Assembly (NCBI GenBank): GCA_003260075.1
Contig: QLIY01000237.1
Location: forward strand, 108,720-172,719
Source: Phallusia mammillata
Taxonomy: Eukaryota > Chordata > Ascidiacea > Phlebobranchia > Ascidiidae
Direction of reading: 5' to 3'
DNA length: 64,000 bases
A model generated the notes under the pieces. The model worked only from the letters and a program-made list of their open reading frames with translations. It was not told where the DNA came from and made no database searches. Numbering within the stretch: position 1 is the first letter of the stretch; every line of letters begins with the position of its first letter. A program made the translations under genes and the position numbers. Positions 29,501 to 40,187 of this stretch are shown here, piece after piece.

Positions 29501-32500
29501 TTGGTAGAGCGCGGGTCCCATAAAAGGCTCCTATCGTGGGTTCGAACCCCACTGCAGTGTTGTTCTAGCCTATGCCTGTGCTATGTGGAAATACTTGGAG
29601 AACGGCTGATTTTGGTATGACGCCTTCAATTACATTGAATATACACATCACGTTACTTTTTTATCATCGCCTTTTAACGTAATTATTGCACTTTGTCATA
29701 TACTAACGCATTTACGCTTGTGGCAAAAAAATCATGTCGATAATAATTGCGTAAACTGCATGAAAAGTTTTGCGCAATAATGTGGACAATGATAACACTG
29801 CAATTTTTTTGTTAATGGCGTGCATGCAATGTCACTTTTCTATAGCCGCAGTGGATCGGTCTAAACCAGCGCTTTAACCTATTCATTTAACTATTTGCTT
29901 CTTTCATTCCTGTTAAAAGAGAAGTACATTTTTGCCCACAAACATCATCTGATGTATTGAATGACCGCTAGGCTCGTATCATCCTTAATTTTAAAAGACG
30001 ATCAAATATAGCGGTACCGTTGACTTTTTGGTTAAAAAATGTTTTTACTGCGAAAAGTGTACCTGGATCCGGGAATCGAGATGTTCTTTCCTTTTTTCCC
30101 AATCAGCCAGTATGTTCGCATTTGCCCTTTGCCCTGCAATGCAAAGAGGTTTTGGTTACTCTTGAAAAAACTATATGTTGCCATTAATTTATGCATAGAA
30201 GATTTTGTTGCCCGAAAAACTTTCGAGCTAATTTTTTTGTTATGGTTCTGTTTAACTGGAAGTTATGTACGAAGTTGCGTTTGTTACATAAAGACCGAAC
30301 CTTATACTAAAAGCGGGGACATGTCCAACTATAAAACGGTCATGGGTTTTGTAATTATATAAATCTAATGGACAAAATGTAGAGCGCCTTTCGAGCGTGT
30401 TTGTTGTTGCCACTTTAAAGAAGAAAAACTGACCTTAAAATACATAATGCCACGATCTTTGATGATGTAATCGGGGGGGGGGGTGCTGTTCGACTTCACT
30501 TGGTAATGTTTCTGTACTTAGTAAACATGGCTGATCCCAGTATTCAATTTATGTTTATCATAACTGATTGTTGGTCGAAGTTGCAGCCCTTTACGACGAA
30601 GCTGAGTCAACGGTTCTTGTAATTCGATTTGAACTTGTTCTCTGAGCCTTCGTGGCTATAAGTTAGTAGAGCGCGAGTCGCGGAATGGCATCTGTCGTGG
30701 GTTCGAATCCCACAGCAGAATAGATTGTTCTAGCTAGCCTTTGCTATGTGTGGAAATGCTTGGAGAACGGCTGATTTTTGTATGACGCCTTCAAAAGGCT
30801 GGCGGTTTATGATAAGTTACATTGAAGATACATATCACGTTACTTTTTTATCATCGCCTTTCAAAGTAATTATTGCACTTTGTCATACTAACGCTTATAC
30901 GCTTGCGGCAACAAAAATCATGTCGACAATAATTGCATAAACGCGCATGAAAAGTTTTTTGCAATAATGTGGATAATGATAACACTGCAAATGTTTTGTT
31001 AATGCTTATTTAACTACTCACTACGTTAATTCGTTTCAAAGAAAAATACAGTTTTGCCCTCAAACATCATCTGATGTATTGAATGACCGTTGGGCTCGTA
31101 TCACTACCTTAATTTTAAAAGACGATCAAATATAGCGGTACCGTTGGCTGTTTGGTTAAAACATGTTTGTAATTGTGAAAAGTGTACCTAGATCCGGGAA
31201 TCGAAATGTTCTTTCCCTTTTTCCCAATCAGCCAGTATGTTCGCATCTGCCCTTTGCCCTGCAATGCAAAAAGGTAAGTTTTGGTTACTCATAGAAACGA
31301 AAAAACTGTTTGTTGTCATTTAGTAATGCATGGAAGATTTGGTTGACCGAAAAACTTTTGAGCTATTTTTTTCATTATGGTGCTGTTTAACTGGAAGTTA
31401 TGTACATGAAAATGCATTTGTTACATAAAGACCGAACCTAATACTAAAAGCGGGGACATGTCCAAACTATAAAACGGTCATGGGTTTGGTAATTAAATAA
31501 ATCTAATGTACAAAATTTAGAGCGCTTTTCGAACGTGTTTGTTGTCACCACATCAAAGAAGGAAAACTGACCTTAAAATACATAATGCCACGATCTTTGA
31601 TGATGTAATCTTCAGTGGAGATAAGTTGATCCCTGACAGTCTTGCTAATATGAATCTCCCCTCCTTTGCCAGTACTTTCCATACGTGAAGCGGTATTCAC
31701 TGTGTCTCCGAATAAACAGTATCTGACCATTTTCCGACCAACCACACCAGCCACCACACCTCCCGAGTGAATGCCTGAAATTAACACATTTTATGAACAT
31801 CTATCCACCAATTGTGCCCTCAAATTTGTCGTTCTTTTTTAACGTCTAAACGTTGCGCAGCTATTTCCGGCTTGGTGAATATTTTAGCGCAATTGTGCTG
31901 CTACGATTTTGACCGGCGAAATAAACTCAACTCAAACTAAAAAAATAGCCAGTCAAGTCACACTTTTCTGTGAAAACTTTTGAACTTGTGATTTTAAAGA
32001 AGTTGAAATGCAACGTGGTACAATTGGTGAATTGTTCCAGTTCATAAAAAGGGTAAGCTTGAAATCGGTTACTTCGAACCTGTTTAGACCAAAATGATGT
32101 CCGGAATAGGCGAGGATCCGGATTAACCGACGTCGGTTAGTTAAGGTCTTACCACATTACAAAGCATTTGTACCTCAAGTTTTGTATAAACTATAGGCAA
32201 AGATCCGGTTTAACCATATCAAATATTTTAAGTATTTAGTATTACGAATATCCGAGTGAGAGTAAAACGCTTTTACAGATTTCAATTAATTTTGATCGCA
32301 GTTTAAACGACGTCAAAGACAAATACTAAATACTTAAAAATATTGTTTAGTATCTGCCTTTAACTTAGTTTGAACCAAATGATTATAAATATTTTTACTT
32401 ACCGATTCGGATTCGGATCCGGTTTCCGCCTGCCGGTTCCTTTACATGACAAATTCCAGCTTGCATCTCTAGTGCCATATCGCAAATACGCTGCGCATGA

Positions 32501-35500
32501 ACCTTTGTCCGCACAGGGGCGCCAGACGCTGCCATGTACCCGTCGCCAATTGTTTCAACTTTGAATACTGCATACCTGTTCGTGAGCACAAAAAACACCA
32601 TCTATTATCATGTTTAAATAGAGTAGATTACAAAGCAAGGTCTTAGTGTTTTGATTGGATAGAAAACAATTTACCAAGATGCCAAAACTTACAGTTTAAC
32701 CATCGTCGGTAAAATTAGTGGTTGTGCATCAGGTCAGTACTCAAAGCTGCAGTTGTTAAACTAAAATTGCTCTCAATTGCTGTCATAAAAATGTCACCAA
32801 CCGAAATATCTTAAATTGTACCATGTTTCTCATCGATGTTAAATGTTTTACAAAATTTCTAGGTGTGTCACATAGTCAACATGCAGTTTGTACGGCTACT
32901 TTTTGGTAAAGTATGAATACACCAACAATTAACTGTATGATGTACAATCCCTCACCTTTCACTTAAAGTGTCAAACACAGTGTAAATGGTGTTCAGCAAA
33001 GCCACTACTTCCATCGGGGTGATGCGAGTGCAGATGTTAGTGAAACCAACTACGTCACTGAAGAGCACTGTGACGTCAGGAAACATCTGCAAGTAACATT
33101 TTCTTTACACTCTGATGCTAATGTTTTCAAAATGGGTTATTGAAATGTGTCGTTAAATTTTCTTGTGTGCCAAGCTTTTGAACAGGCTAAATAGTCCCAT
33201 AAGTTTACCACTTCTAATTTTTTTGTCATCTTTTCGGAATTTCTATTGTAAATGGGGCTGGAGTTCTGCCTGGACTAGGATTTTCACTTTTCGTTTACCT
33301 CTGCAATGCTTGCACCACCGTTGCGCCCCTTCTTAAGCCTTTTTGCAATCTCTTGTGGGATCATTGAATAGAGAAGAGCATCCGTTTTCTGACTTTCTTT
33401 TTCCAATTCCTCCAAAGTTTCTTCCATCTTGGAAGTTTTCGCTTGCTCCTGATTTAAGAATATTTTCTGATTAGCCGAAATCGAAACTTCCAGAATTTAT
33501 TTCAGCTAGATCAGTAAAACCTACCATATCTAGAGCCATCTTGAGCTCGGCCGATTGTTGCGGACCAGCCATCAACAACATCTGAAGTGAATCTTGAAAA
33601 CTAAGATCGCTGATATACAAACCAACATCTTTCATGATGTTCATCTTTTCAAATCTGGAAAATACACAATTAAGCTATGAATTGTGGAACATTTTACTTT
33701 TAAAGATATTTTTTTTATGTTTGCTGATCATCTATTTTATTCAGTGATTGTTAATCTTATTTCTCTTCGGCACCCTCTTGAAGACACCAACCAGTTCTAG
33801 CAAGCCTTTCAAGTTCTCACATTTCCGCGATGTTAGTAATATTCCAAACCCTAACGATTTAGCATGTTCGAACACGCAAGGAACAGATTTTGCACCCAAG
33901 GTTAAATCACTGTTTACCTTCGTAAAACATATTTAGTACGTTTTTTTTTTAAATAAAGCCAACGTTGTCAGACTTACACTGGTGTACACATGAATATTAC
34001 AGCGTTCCAGCTCTTCAAAAATGCTGACGTTCCTCTTAGTTTTAAGGAAACTGAATTGTCACGTTGCTTTGGTGGAGGTGGGGGATGCTCTGGGTCAAGG
34101 ATTTCTACAAACAAAGACAATAGTTGAATTATGTACTTCAACTGAAAGCATACAGTGCATCTTACCTTGTGATCTTAAATATTCTTCGTATTCTGCCCAC
34201 AAGGCGACAGTTGAAGTCAATTCAACAAGGATGTTAACAGGACGGTTTTTCATCTAAAGGTTTTTATTTTTACTCCACTTAATCAAATAACATTTTCGTT
34301 AATAGACCAATATAATTATCGACAGCAGCAGAGCTAAAACTTATGATCACTATTTGCACTTTATATTATTTAAGCAGTAAGATCTTTGAGCCTTAAAACA
34401 AAGTCAATCAAAATTAATTTCGAGATGAAAACAGAACATTTATTTCGCCTAGCCGGCATCACCTCATTTAAAACAGACGACTCGTTTTCCGAAAACTGAC
34501 TAGTTTTGTTTGAGCCGAGGTTTACATTGCCAAAAGGTTTACCGCTTAATATTCCATTTAAAATCCAAATAAAATTTTACAATTTTTACTCTTTTATTGC
34601 CAATATATAGCCCTAATTTTTAATTATGCAGACTTAATGAAAAGCAGTACGTAAAGCATGACAGGAGTCAAGCAGACATTTATTTAAACCACGCCAACAT
34701 GTTTAAACATTTAGTCAACTTACAAATGACCAGGATAGTGGCATTCCAATCGGTTTTGTCAGAACAAAGAAATCAGTGATCTTTTTTCCTACAAGAGTGG
34801 GAAAAGTCTTGACAACTCCAGCTCCACAAGTCAGTACTTCCATATTCTACACAAAAAATACATTTTACGTTTAACAACTTATAATTTACAACTATAAAAC
34901 GTGTTTTTGAAAAACGTTGATACATTTTGCTTCGGTATGTTTTTCGACGAATTCATTACCTGACTGAAGATAATCGAAAACGGAAAGGAGTTGAAAACGA
35001 CATCGCTGTTTACGGTAACTGGGGTAACTGTACGCAGCTTTGCCAACGCTGGCATCCATGATCCTTGCTTATCCACTGAGCAGTTTTGGAAAGTAATCCT
35101 GCACGCAAAACAGAAGTTTATTTTTGAATATTTCATTCCTTTTGGCAGGGTTTCATTCTTTTATTTTAAACATTGTGATGATCCCTGCAGATTTTTTACT
35201 TTATCAAAGTCAAAAAATCCAAAATACTGTCAGGAATGCAAAAGCATAGAGCCAATAAATGATGAGCTGCAGACAGTGCAACTGTGGTGTTTGCCCAGTT
35301 GTGGCATCGCACAGACTAGGTGAGGCATGGGTTTTTACCCTGTTACTCCCAACAAACTGGTGTGCCGTTTGATGGCTACGCAAGCCAATACGGCCGATCT
35401 CTAGTCACCAGCTGCACTGTTAAGACCTTATAGGTCGAAACAGTGTGCACTGTCTGCAGCTGTCAAGAATGCTTCCAACATCAAACAGACAAATTCCTGA

Positions 35501-37564
35501 GCTTTGTGTTTAAAATTTTTTACAGATTTAAAAGTAACAAATTTAAACTTACCTCAAAACTCCGTGTGTCACTTCTCCAACCATTTCCTGCTTGAGTATT
35601 TCGACGCTTGCATCGGGCAGATTATAATACATTGACGCAGCGGCGTGTACGATTCCTCTCACGTAGTGTATGAAGCCGAGATACTTTCGCGGTGTGTTGT
35701 AATGGAAAGTGATGCCCTCGTTGTCTTCCTTCTCCACATAAAAACTAACAAAAGCACGTTTGTATTAAACTACCAATGCAAACTTTTCGAGGTAAAGTTT
35801 GTTGGGTTACTTAGATTAACCCTTTAACTGCCACGGGCGCATAAATGCGCATGGAGACATGGGGGGGGGGGTTAAACTACCAATGGAAACTTTTCGAGGT
35901 AAAGTTTGTTGGGTTACTTAGATTAAGGGTTTCAAAATTAAAACAACCAATTTGTATACGTTTAAATACAATCAAATATATTACAAATTGTCACATAGTG
36001 TACAGCAGCGGTTCCCAAACTGGGGTCCGCGGTCCATTAGGGGTCCGTGAGGCAATTTTGGGGGGACCGCGAAGCGGTTGAAGTAATTCTATAATCTTAT
36101 TTAGCGTCAGTTTGTGCCAATAAATAAGTTTAAATCAAAGTAGAATTGAGAATCGACTGTCTCCATTGCTAAACAATGGCCTTTATTGAATGACACCTAT
36201 CAAAAATGCAATTGTTTACGCACAATCGTACTGCTTTTTGTCTTGTCTGTAATGTCACAACCTGTCTTTGGAGTTTAGATATAGATCATTGTTATGCTGA
36301 ATTGTCACGTTGCNGAGAATTTAGAAATCGGCTGTCTTCATTGCTAAACAATAGCCTTTATTGAATGACAACTATCAAAAATGCAATTGTTCGCGCACAA
36401 TCGTACTGCTTTTGTCATGTCTGTAATGTCACAAGCTGTCTTTAGAGTTTAGAAAAGATCATTATTATGCGCAATTTTGCATAACCAGCGAAAATCCTGC
36501 AATCAACTTTTGTTTTTCTGAAATACACATTCCAGCTTAAGGACCGCGAGCCCTCGAAATAATGGCAAAGGGACCGTTTTGACAAAATAATGAAAAAGTT
36601 TGGGAACCACTGGTGTACAGGAACGTATTTATTACTGCAAACCTGAAATCAAACGTAAACATAACGGCCACAACGGTCAAGGAACTGGTGTATATAGAAT
36701 ACATCATGCAGACGTTTCAACCTGCACCGATGTAGCTCGATTTCTAAAATAGCTCGATTGACAACTTGCACTGATGGTGACAACATACTGATTGTTGAAA
36801 CGTCTGCATAATGATTTCTATATACACCAGTTCCTTGGCAGTTATGTTTGTGATTAAGCCGATTGTTAATTTGGACAAGGATCATTATTTCTTTACCTTG
36901 GTGGTTTAATATCCTTGTAGAGGTTGCTGATGTAATCGTGCAAGTTGTCGAGTCCGTTGATAAAGTCCCGGATGCGACGACCCAGGACCTTTGTGATTTG
37001 GTCATAACCATAGCTGGACACGAACGTCATAAAATGACCTCCAAACTGCCAAAGAGAAATAAATGGTAATTACGAGGCTGTCACTGATTTCGTTTTCGTA
37101 TTGCTGTTTAAGAATCGCCTTTGTTGAACGAAACATTTTAAAAAGTAATGTTTTACCTTGAACATAATGATGTCTTCGCTTAATTGCAAAATTCGTGACA
37201 AATGTTGGGCAATCATGGGGACCATGGTTTCCTCATATACCTGCGCAAAAATAAAGTTAAGCATAAAAGCTAAAATGTTAACACACCGTATGAAGCTATA
37301 TTTCACAAAAACATACAAAACGTAACAATAAAAATAATGGCCCAAATAAACGTAAAAATCGACAAAATGTTCTTACTTAAAAAACGATAAAGGTACTTAC
37401 AAAGCCTGTTTTATAAGAAAGAAATTACACATTGTGTAACTTACGTTGTGTACTGAAAATCCGACACTGTCTATTCCCACCTCGTGTACAAGCTGCATCC
37501 ACATGCCTTCGCCCCATTCTTCGTGGATGCAATCTACTATACTCTCAAGTAACAGCCCGTACAT
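26589..37564 (-). CDS. GUCY1B2: soluble guanylate cyclase beta subunit, beta-2 type, with C-terminal CaaX box
   Basis: Heme-based gas sensor expected to make cGMP. Exons on the minus strand, 5' to 3': 37445-37564, 37157-37240, 36897-37045, 35553-35744, 34960-35098, 34724-34846, 34166-34253, 33978-34104, 33525-33654, 33299-33448, 32956-33086, 32403-32575, 31572-31774, 31188-31258, 29136-29271, 28533-28623, 28387-28425, 27886-27918, 27421-27480, 26589-26848. They join in phase to 2,499 nt (832 residues). The H-NOX domain comes first, with the heme histidine in LDNLHDYI and YNTPR in place of the usual YxSxR. A PAS/coiled-coil linker follows, then the cyclase domain ([31 protein letters not shown]). 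The last six exons encode a long low-similarity tail ending KVCTII, a prenylation (CaaX) box as in vertebrate beta-2. Start chosen at MYGLLLES, the family's usual first residues. Confidence 0.93.
27082..27309. mobile_element. MITE with terminal inverted repeats, about 228 bp
   Basis: The left end TTTTCGATAGGTGGCGCAAA is mirrored by the right end TTTGCACCACCTATCGAAAA with one mismatch. It is non-coding and lies in the cyclase intron between the last two exons. TIR length and motif differ from the hAT group here. Confidence 0.7.
27564..27831. repeat. direct duplication (27564-27691 / 27705-27831) around a 13-G run
   Basis: Two copies of about 128 bp with three or four differences flank G 27692-27704, in a cyclase intron close to the 33-nt exon at 27886-27918. 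Confidence 0.78.
28120..28365. repeat. direct duplication (28120-28230 / 28254-28365) around a 12-G run
   Basis: Near-identical copies of about 111 bp around G 28231-28242, in the cyclase intron just downstream (gene sense) of the exon at 28387-28425. Confidence 0.75.
28866..29099. repeat. direct duplication (28866-28973 / 28989-29099) around a 12-G run
   Basis: Near-identical copies of about 108 bp around G 28974-28985, in the cyclase intron next to the exon at 29136-29271. Confidence 0.75.
29330..29640 (+). mobile_element. tRNA-derived SINE (left allelic copy)
   Basis: tRNA-like head at 29485-29557 with A box TGGCTTAGTTGGTAGAG and B box GGGTTCGAACCCC, inside a body shared with the other SINEs. 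The same insertion is seen in the diverged second copy at 30510-30810, so it predates the divergence of the two copies. Confidence 0.7.
30510..30810 (+). mobile_element. tRNA-derived SINE (right allelic copy)
   Basis: Head at 30645-30719 with B box GGGTTCGAATCCC. Body and position match the SINE at 29330-29640. Several substitutions and indels separate the two. Confidence 0.7.
35766..35930. repeat. short direct duplication around an 11-G run
   Basis: A segment of about 55 bp at 35766-35820 recurs at 35872-35930 with one substitution. Between them lie 40 bp of unrelated sequence and G 35861-35871. It lies in the cyclase intron upstream of the exon at 35553-35744. Confidence 0.7.
36006..36612. 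mobile_element. hAT-type element with exact 8-bp target duplication
   Basis: Termini CAGCGGTTCCCAAACT and the inverse GTTTGGGAACCACTG. Flanks 35998-36005 and 36613-36620 are both GTGTACAG. Its middle is internally duplicated around the N at 36314, so its true length is shorter, probably about 440 bp. It lies in a cyclase intron. Confidence 0.9.
36148..36478. repeat. duplication joined by a single N at 36314
   Basis: The segment at about 36148-36306 recurs at 36315-36478 with several substitutions. The join is a single N rather than a G run. All long homopolymer junction runs to the left of this N are G, and all to the right are C. Confidence 0.78.
36655..36849. repeat. foldback element with imperfect inverted repeats of about 55-60 bp
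   Basis: Arms at about 36655-36719 and 36794-36849 are inverse copies with small mismatches; one core is TGGTGTATATAGAA against the inverse of TTTCTATATACACCA. The right half contains CTGATGG at 36771, a possible ACAA/TTGT stem and GAAACGTC at 36797-36804, similar in order to the hammerhead-like core at 5733 but with one core mismatch. It lies in a cyclase intron close to exon 36897-37045. Confidence 0.7.
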
Positions 37565-40187
37565 GATATTGTTTTCTGTTTTTAAAACACAGTTTACCAA
37601 AGAGGGTTAGAATTGAGAATACGGTTGTATACAAACAACGTATACTGCTTGGTTAAAGAAGTGTTAAATAATCTCTAGTGCAATAAAAAACGTATTAGCT
37701 TTGCAACACTGAGTTCTTATAAAATCAACCTCTACCACTCAAGCCAGTCACTAATGATAACCCAGTCAGAATATTTTTTGTAATTACGAGTCCTTTCCAA
37801 CTGGTCATGGCACCATGACTTGATTGCCCGTCTGATTTTGACAAAATCCCGGATTTGTAATAAAGTCGATTGTTATGCAACGCAGCCCACTGTGCGCACA
37901 GCTGTTGTGACGTCAGTTGTCAATAAATCCTGTTATTTTCTTCCTTAGGATAGAAATTCTTATTACAATTTATGTGTGCAACATTGTGATTGTCTAAAAC
38001 ATATGAATGTTTTGAGGTATGTTCTAAAAACCAGCGTAAATAATCTTCACAGACCAATTTCAACTTTCCAAGTAGGCCCTGACTGATTTACTCATATGGC
38101 AGCATTTTCGTTGTTCGACAAGCCTAAAAAGTCTATTTGTAAACAACATTTTAAGAGGGGACTCATAACTTATGATGGCGAACAGAATAATAAAATTTCC
38201 CAAACATAAAAATGGCTGATTTTGTCGAATCCTCGATCGCTAAACAATTCCATTTAAAAGAAATACTTCTAGGGTGAAAAAGCTTTAAGTTTACACTTTG
38301 TCTGTATGCTTTTGTGAATATTTATTATCGCAATGATCAGTATAACTCCATATCCGTGAATATAGTAATTACGTTTTAATTGTTCTAGTTTCACAAAGTA
38401 AAGTAGTTAACGGTCTTCGTACGTCGGGTTTTAATGCTAAATGCAGTATTTGAAGTATGCAAAACGTAGCTAAACAACGACAAATCAATCAAAAACTACG
38501 CTAAATTTCAGAGCAGTATATGAAACGAACTAATGAGAGTTAAATTAGTACGGGTCTCTGCGAATTGGATGATCTTAGTCTTGGCCCGCTGCATGCAAAA
38601 AGATGCGCGCGGACCCCTGGTATAAACAGTTTCATTGAACAATGCTTCTTGTAATCAACAAATGCGTAACGACGATTAGAAAACGATGTAAAAGTATAAA
38701 ATAACGATTTCAAGAAACAGTACATTTGTAGCGTAAAACAGATTTTTTTCGACGATTTATAAGTTTTAAACGGCTCAAAACATCACACAATGCTGGTCCA
38801 AAAATAATTTCCTTTGAGGAACGTTAACTTTTTAAAATGAAGTGATTTTTTCCCTTTTTTAACGTGAAGTTATAACATGCCGCAATTAAGGCAATCAACC
38901 TGAACTTAATAATGCAAATTCAATGACTTAGACCAGAGGTGCACAACCTTTTCGCTACTACGGCCGCATCACCAATCCTTAATTCACCAACGGCCGCTTG
39001 TTTTTGTTATAAAATTATTTGATGCACAGATTAAGCTACGCAGTGTGAAAAATCAGTCTTAACTATTTATGACGCCATAATCCATATTATGACGCTTGCG
39101 GTACCTGTTTTTTCGCATTGTTTGCACACAATAGGCGTACAAACAGTCTGACGCATATGGTACCAGTAATACTTTTTTCAGTCCCACAACATCTAATGTT
39201 TGAAAATCAAATTTTTTAGTAAAAGAGTTTTATTTACGTCACAGCCGCCAAACCATACATTTTTATAAAAATGTTCACGGTCGCACAAACTCGTCTCTGC
39301 CGCACGCTGGCCGCAGGTTGTGCACCCCTGACTTGGCCAGCCAATTTTTTGTTTGCACACATGACGAATTTACCAATTATATCTTTATATCATAGTTAGA
39401 TGTGTAAGATTGCTGCTTATTTTTTTAGAAATGAGGCACACTTATTTGTGTGTAAGTTTTGTTGTCTGTCAAAGCGAAAAAGTCCACTGCAAAACCAAAC
39501 CAACGGCAATCAACCTGATTTGCTTCACTTTCCAGTCTGTGCAGCTGTTTCTGAAATTGGGCAGTTTGCATAAATTGTTTTCAAAATCTTTATACATGAA
39601 ATACTAAAGGCAAAAATGAATAACAAGGACAAATTATCCTAAAGGCAAAATGAATAACAAGGACAAATTATCCTTCATGCAAAAATGGCAATTACATGGA
39701 AAACGAACAAATAAAACACAAAAAGTAAAATATGTACTTGTGGTATTTTGTCCAAACTGGTAAAAAACATGCAGTACAATTTTGCACAAAAACATTGTCT
39801 TTTTTAAAATTGTCGCTGATGCTTTTTAAAAATTTGTGCACCAAAAATATATAAATCAAACCTCCATTTAAATTGGAAACTATTGCAATACAGTAAAATA
39901 TTCATTCTTAAAAACAACTAATTGCTGGGATTGGAATTGTAACTTTTTGATCATTGCATTAAAATCCTAATTAACATTTAAAAAACAGCGCTGAAAAATA
40001 CATTTTTACCATTTGGAAATTTTTTTGCAGTTTTATTTGATCAGCAACTGAAAAATTCCGAGTAAAATATGTTTCATAAAACAGTTCTAGCAATGATTCA
40101 AATTACAAAACACAGTGCGTGTAATTTCTACAGGAAAATTGCACATGATATTAATTTGATGAAAAGTGTTGGGTGGTATAAAATGTT
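37565..40187. other. intergenic region between the cyclase and AGA genes
   Basis: No coding signal was found on either strand apart from shadow frames. It holds the upstream region of the cyclase gene, a hAT-like element at 38934-39330 and the 3' end of AGA, with AATAAA on the gene strand at 40032-40037. Confidence 0.5.
38934..39330. mobile_element. hAT-like MITE, about 397 bp
   Basis: Termini CAGAGGTGCACAACCTTT and the inverse GGTTGTGCACCCCTG form inverted repeats. The flanks ACTTAGAC and ACTTGGCC agree at 5 or 6 of 8 positions, so the duplication is decayed. Confidence 0.7.

Larger units (their letters stand above)
29300..31613. repeat. 1.15-kb diverged duplication carrying cyclase exons (29300-30472 / 30484-31613)
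   Basis: The two copies are separated by G 30473-30483. Each contains the same SINE and an intact 71-nt cyclase exon (30063-30133 and 31188-31258). The left copy also carries the first part of the cyclase exon at 31572-31774, cut at the G run. Differences are substitutions plus many indels, more than in the short duplications. An allelic explanation is favoured, because the left copy stops inside an exon exactly at the homopolymer. Only one 71-nt exon should be used in the mRNA. Confidence 0.8.

Noticed and set aside
29485..29557. Possible functional tRNA gene with good A and B boxes
   Set aside because: It is the head of a SINE whose body and relatives recur at 10.1, 25.4, 30.6 and 51.3 kb; the acceptor stem does not pair properly.
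30063..30133. A mutually exclusive alternative exon of the cyclase gene
   Set aside because: The whole surrounding 1.15 kb is duplicated and the left copy ends at a G run inside another exon, so an unmerged allele is simpler. Kept as a testable point in the findings.
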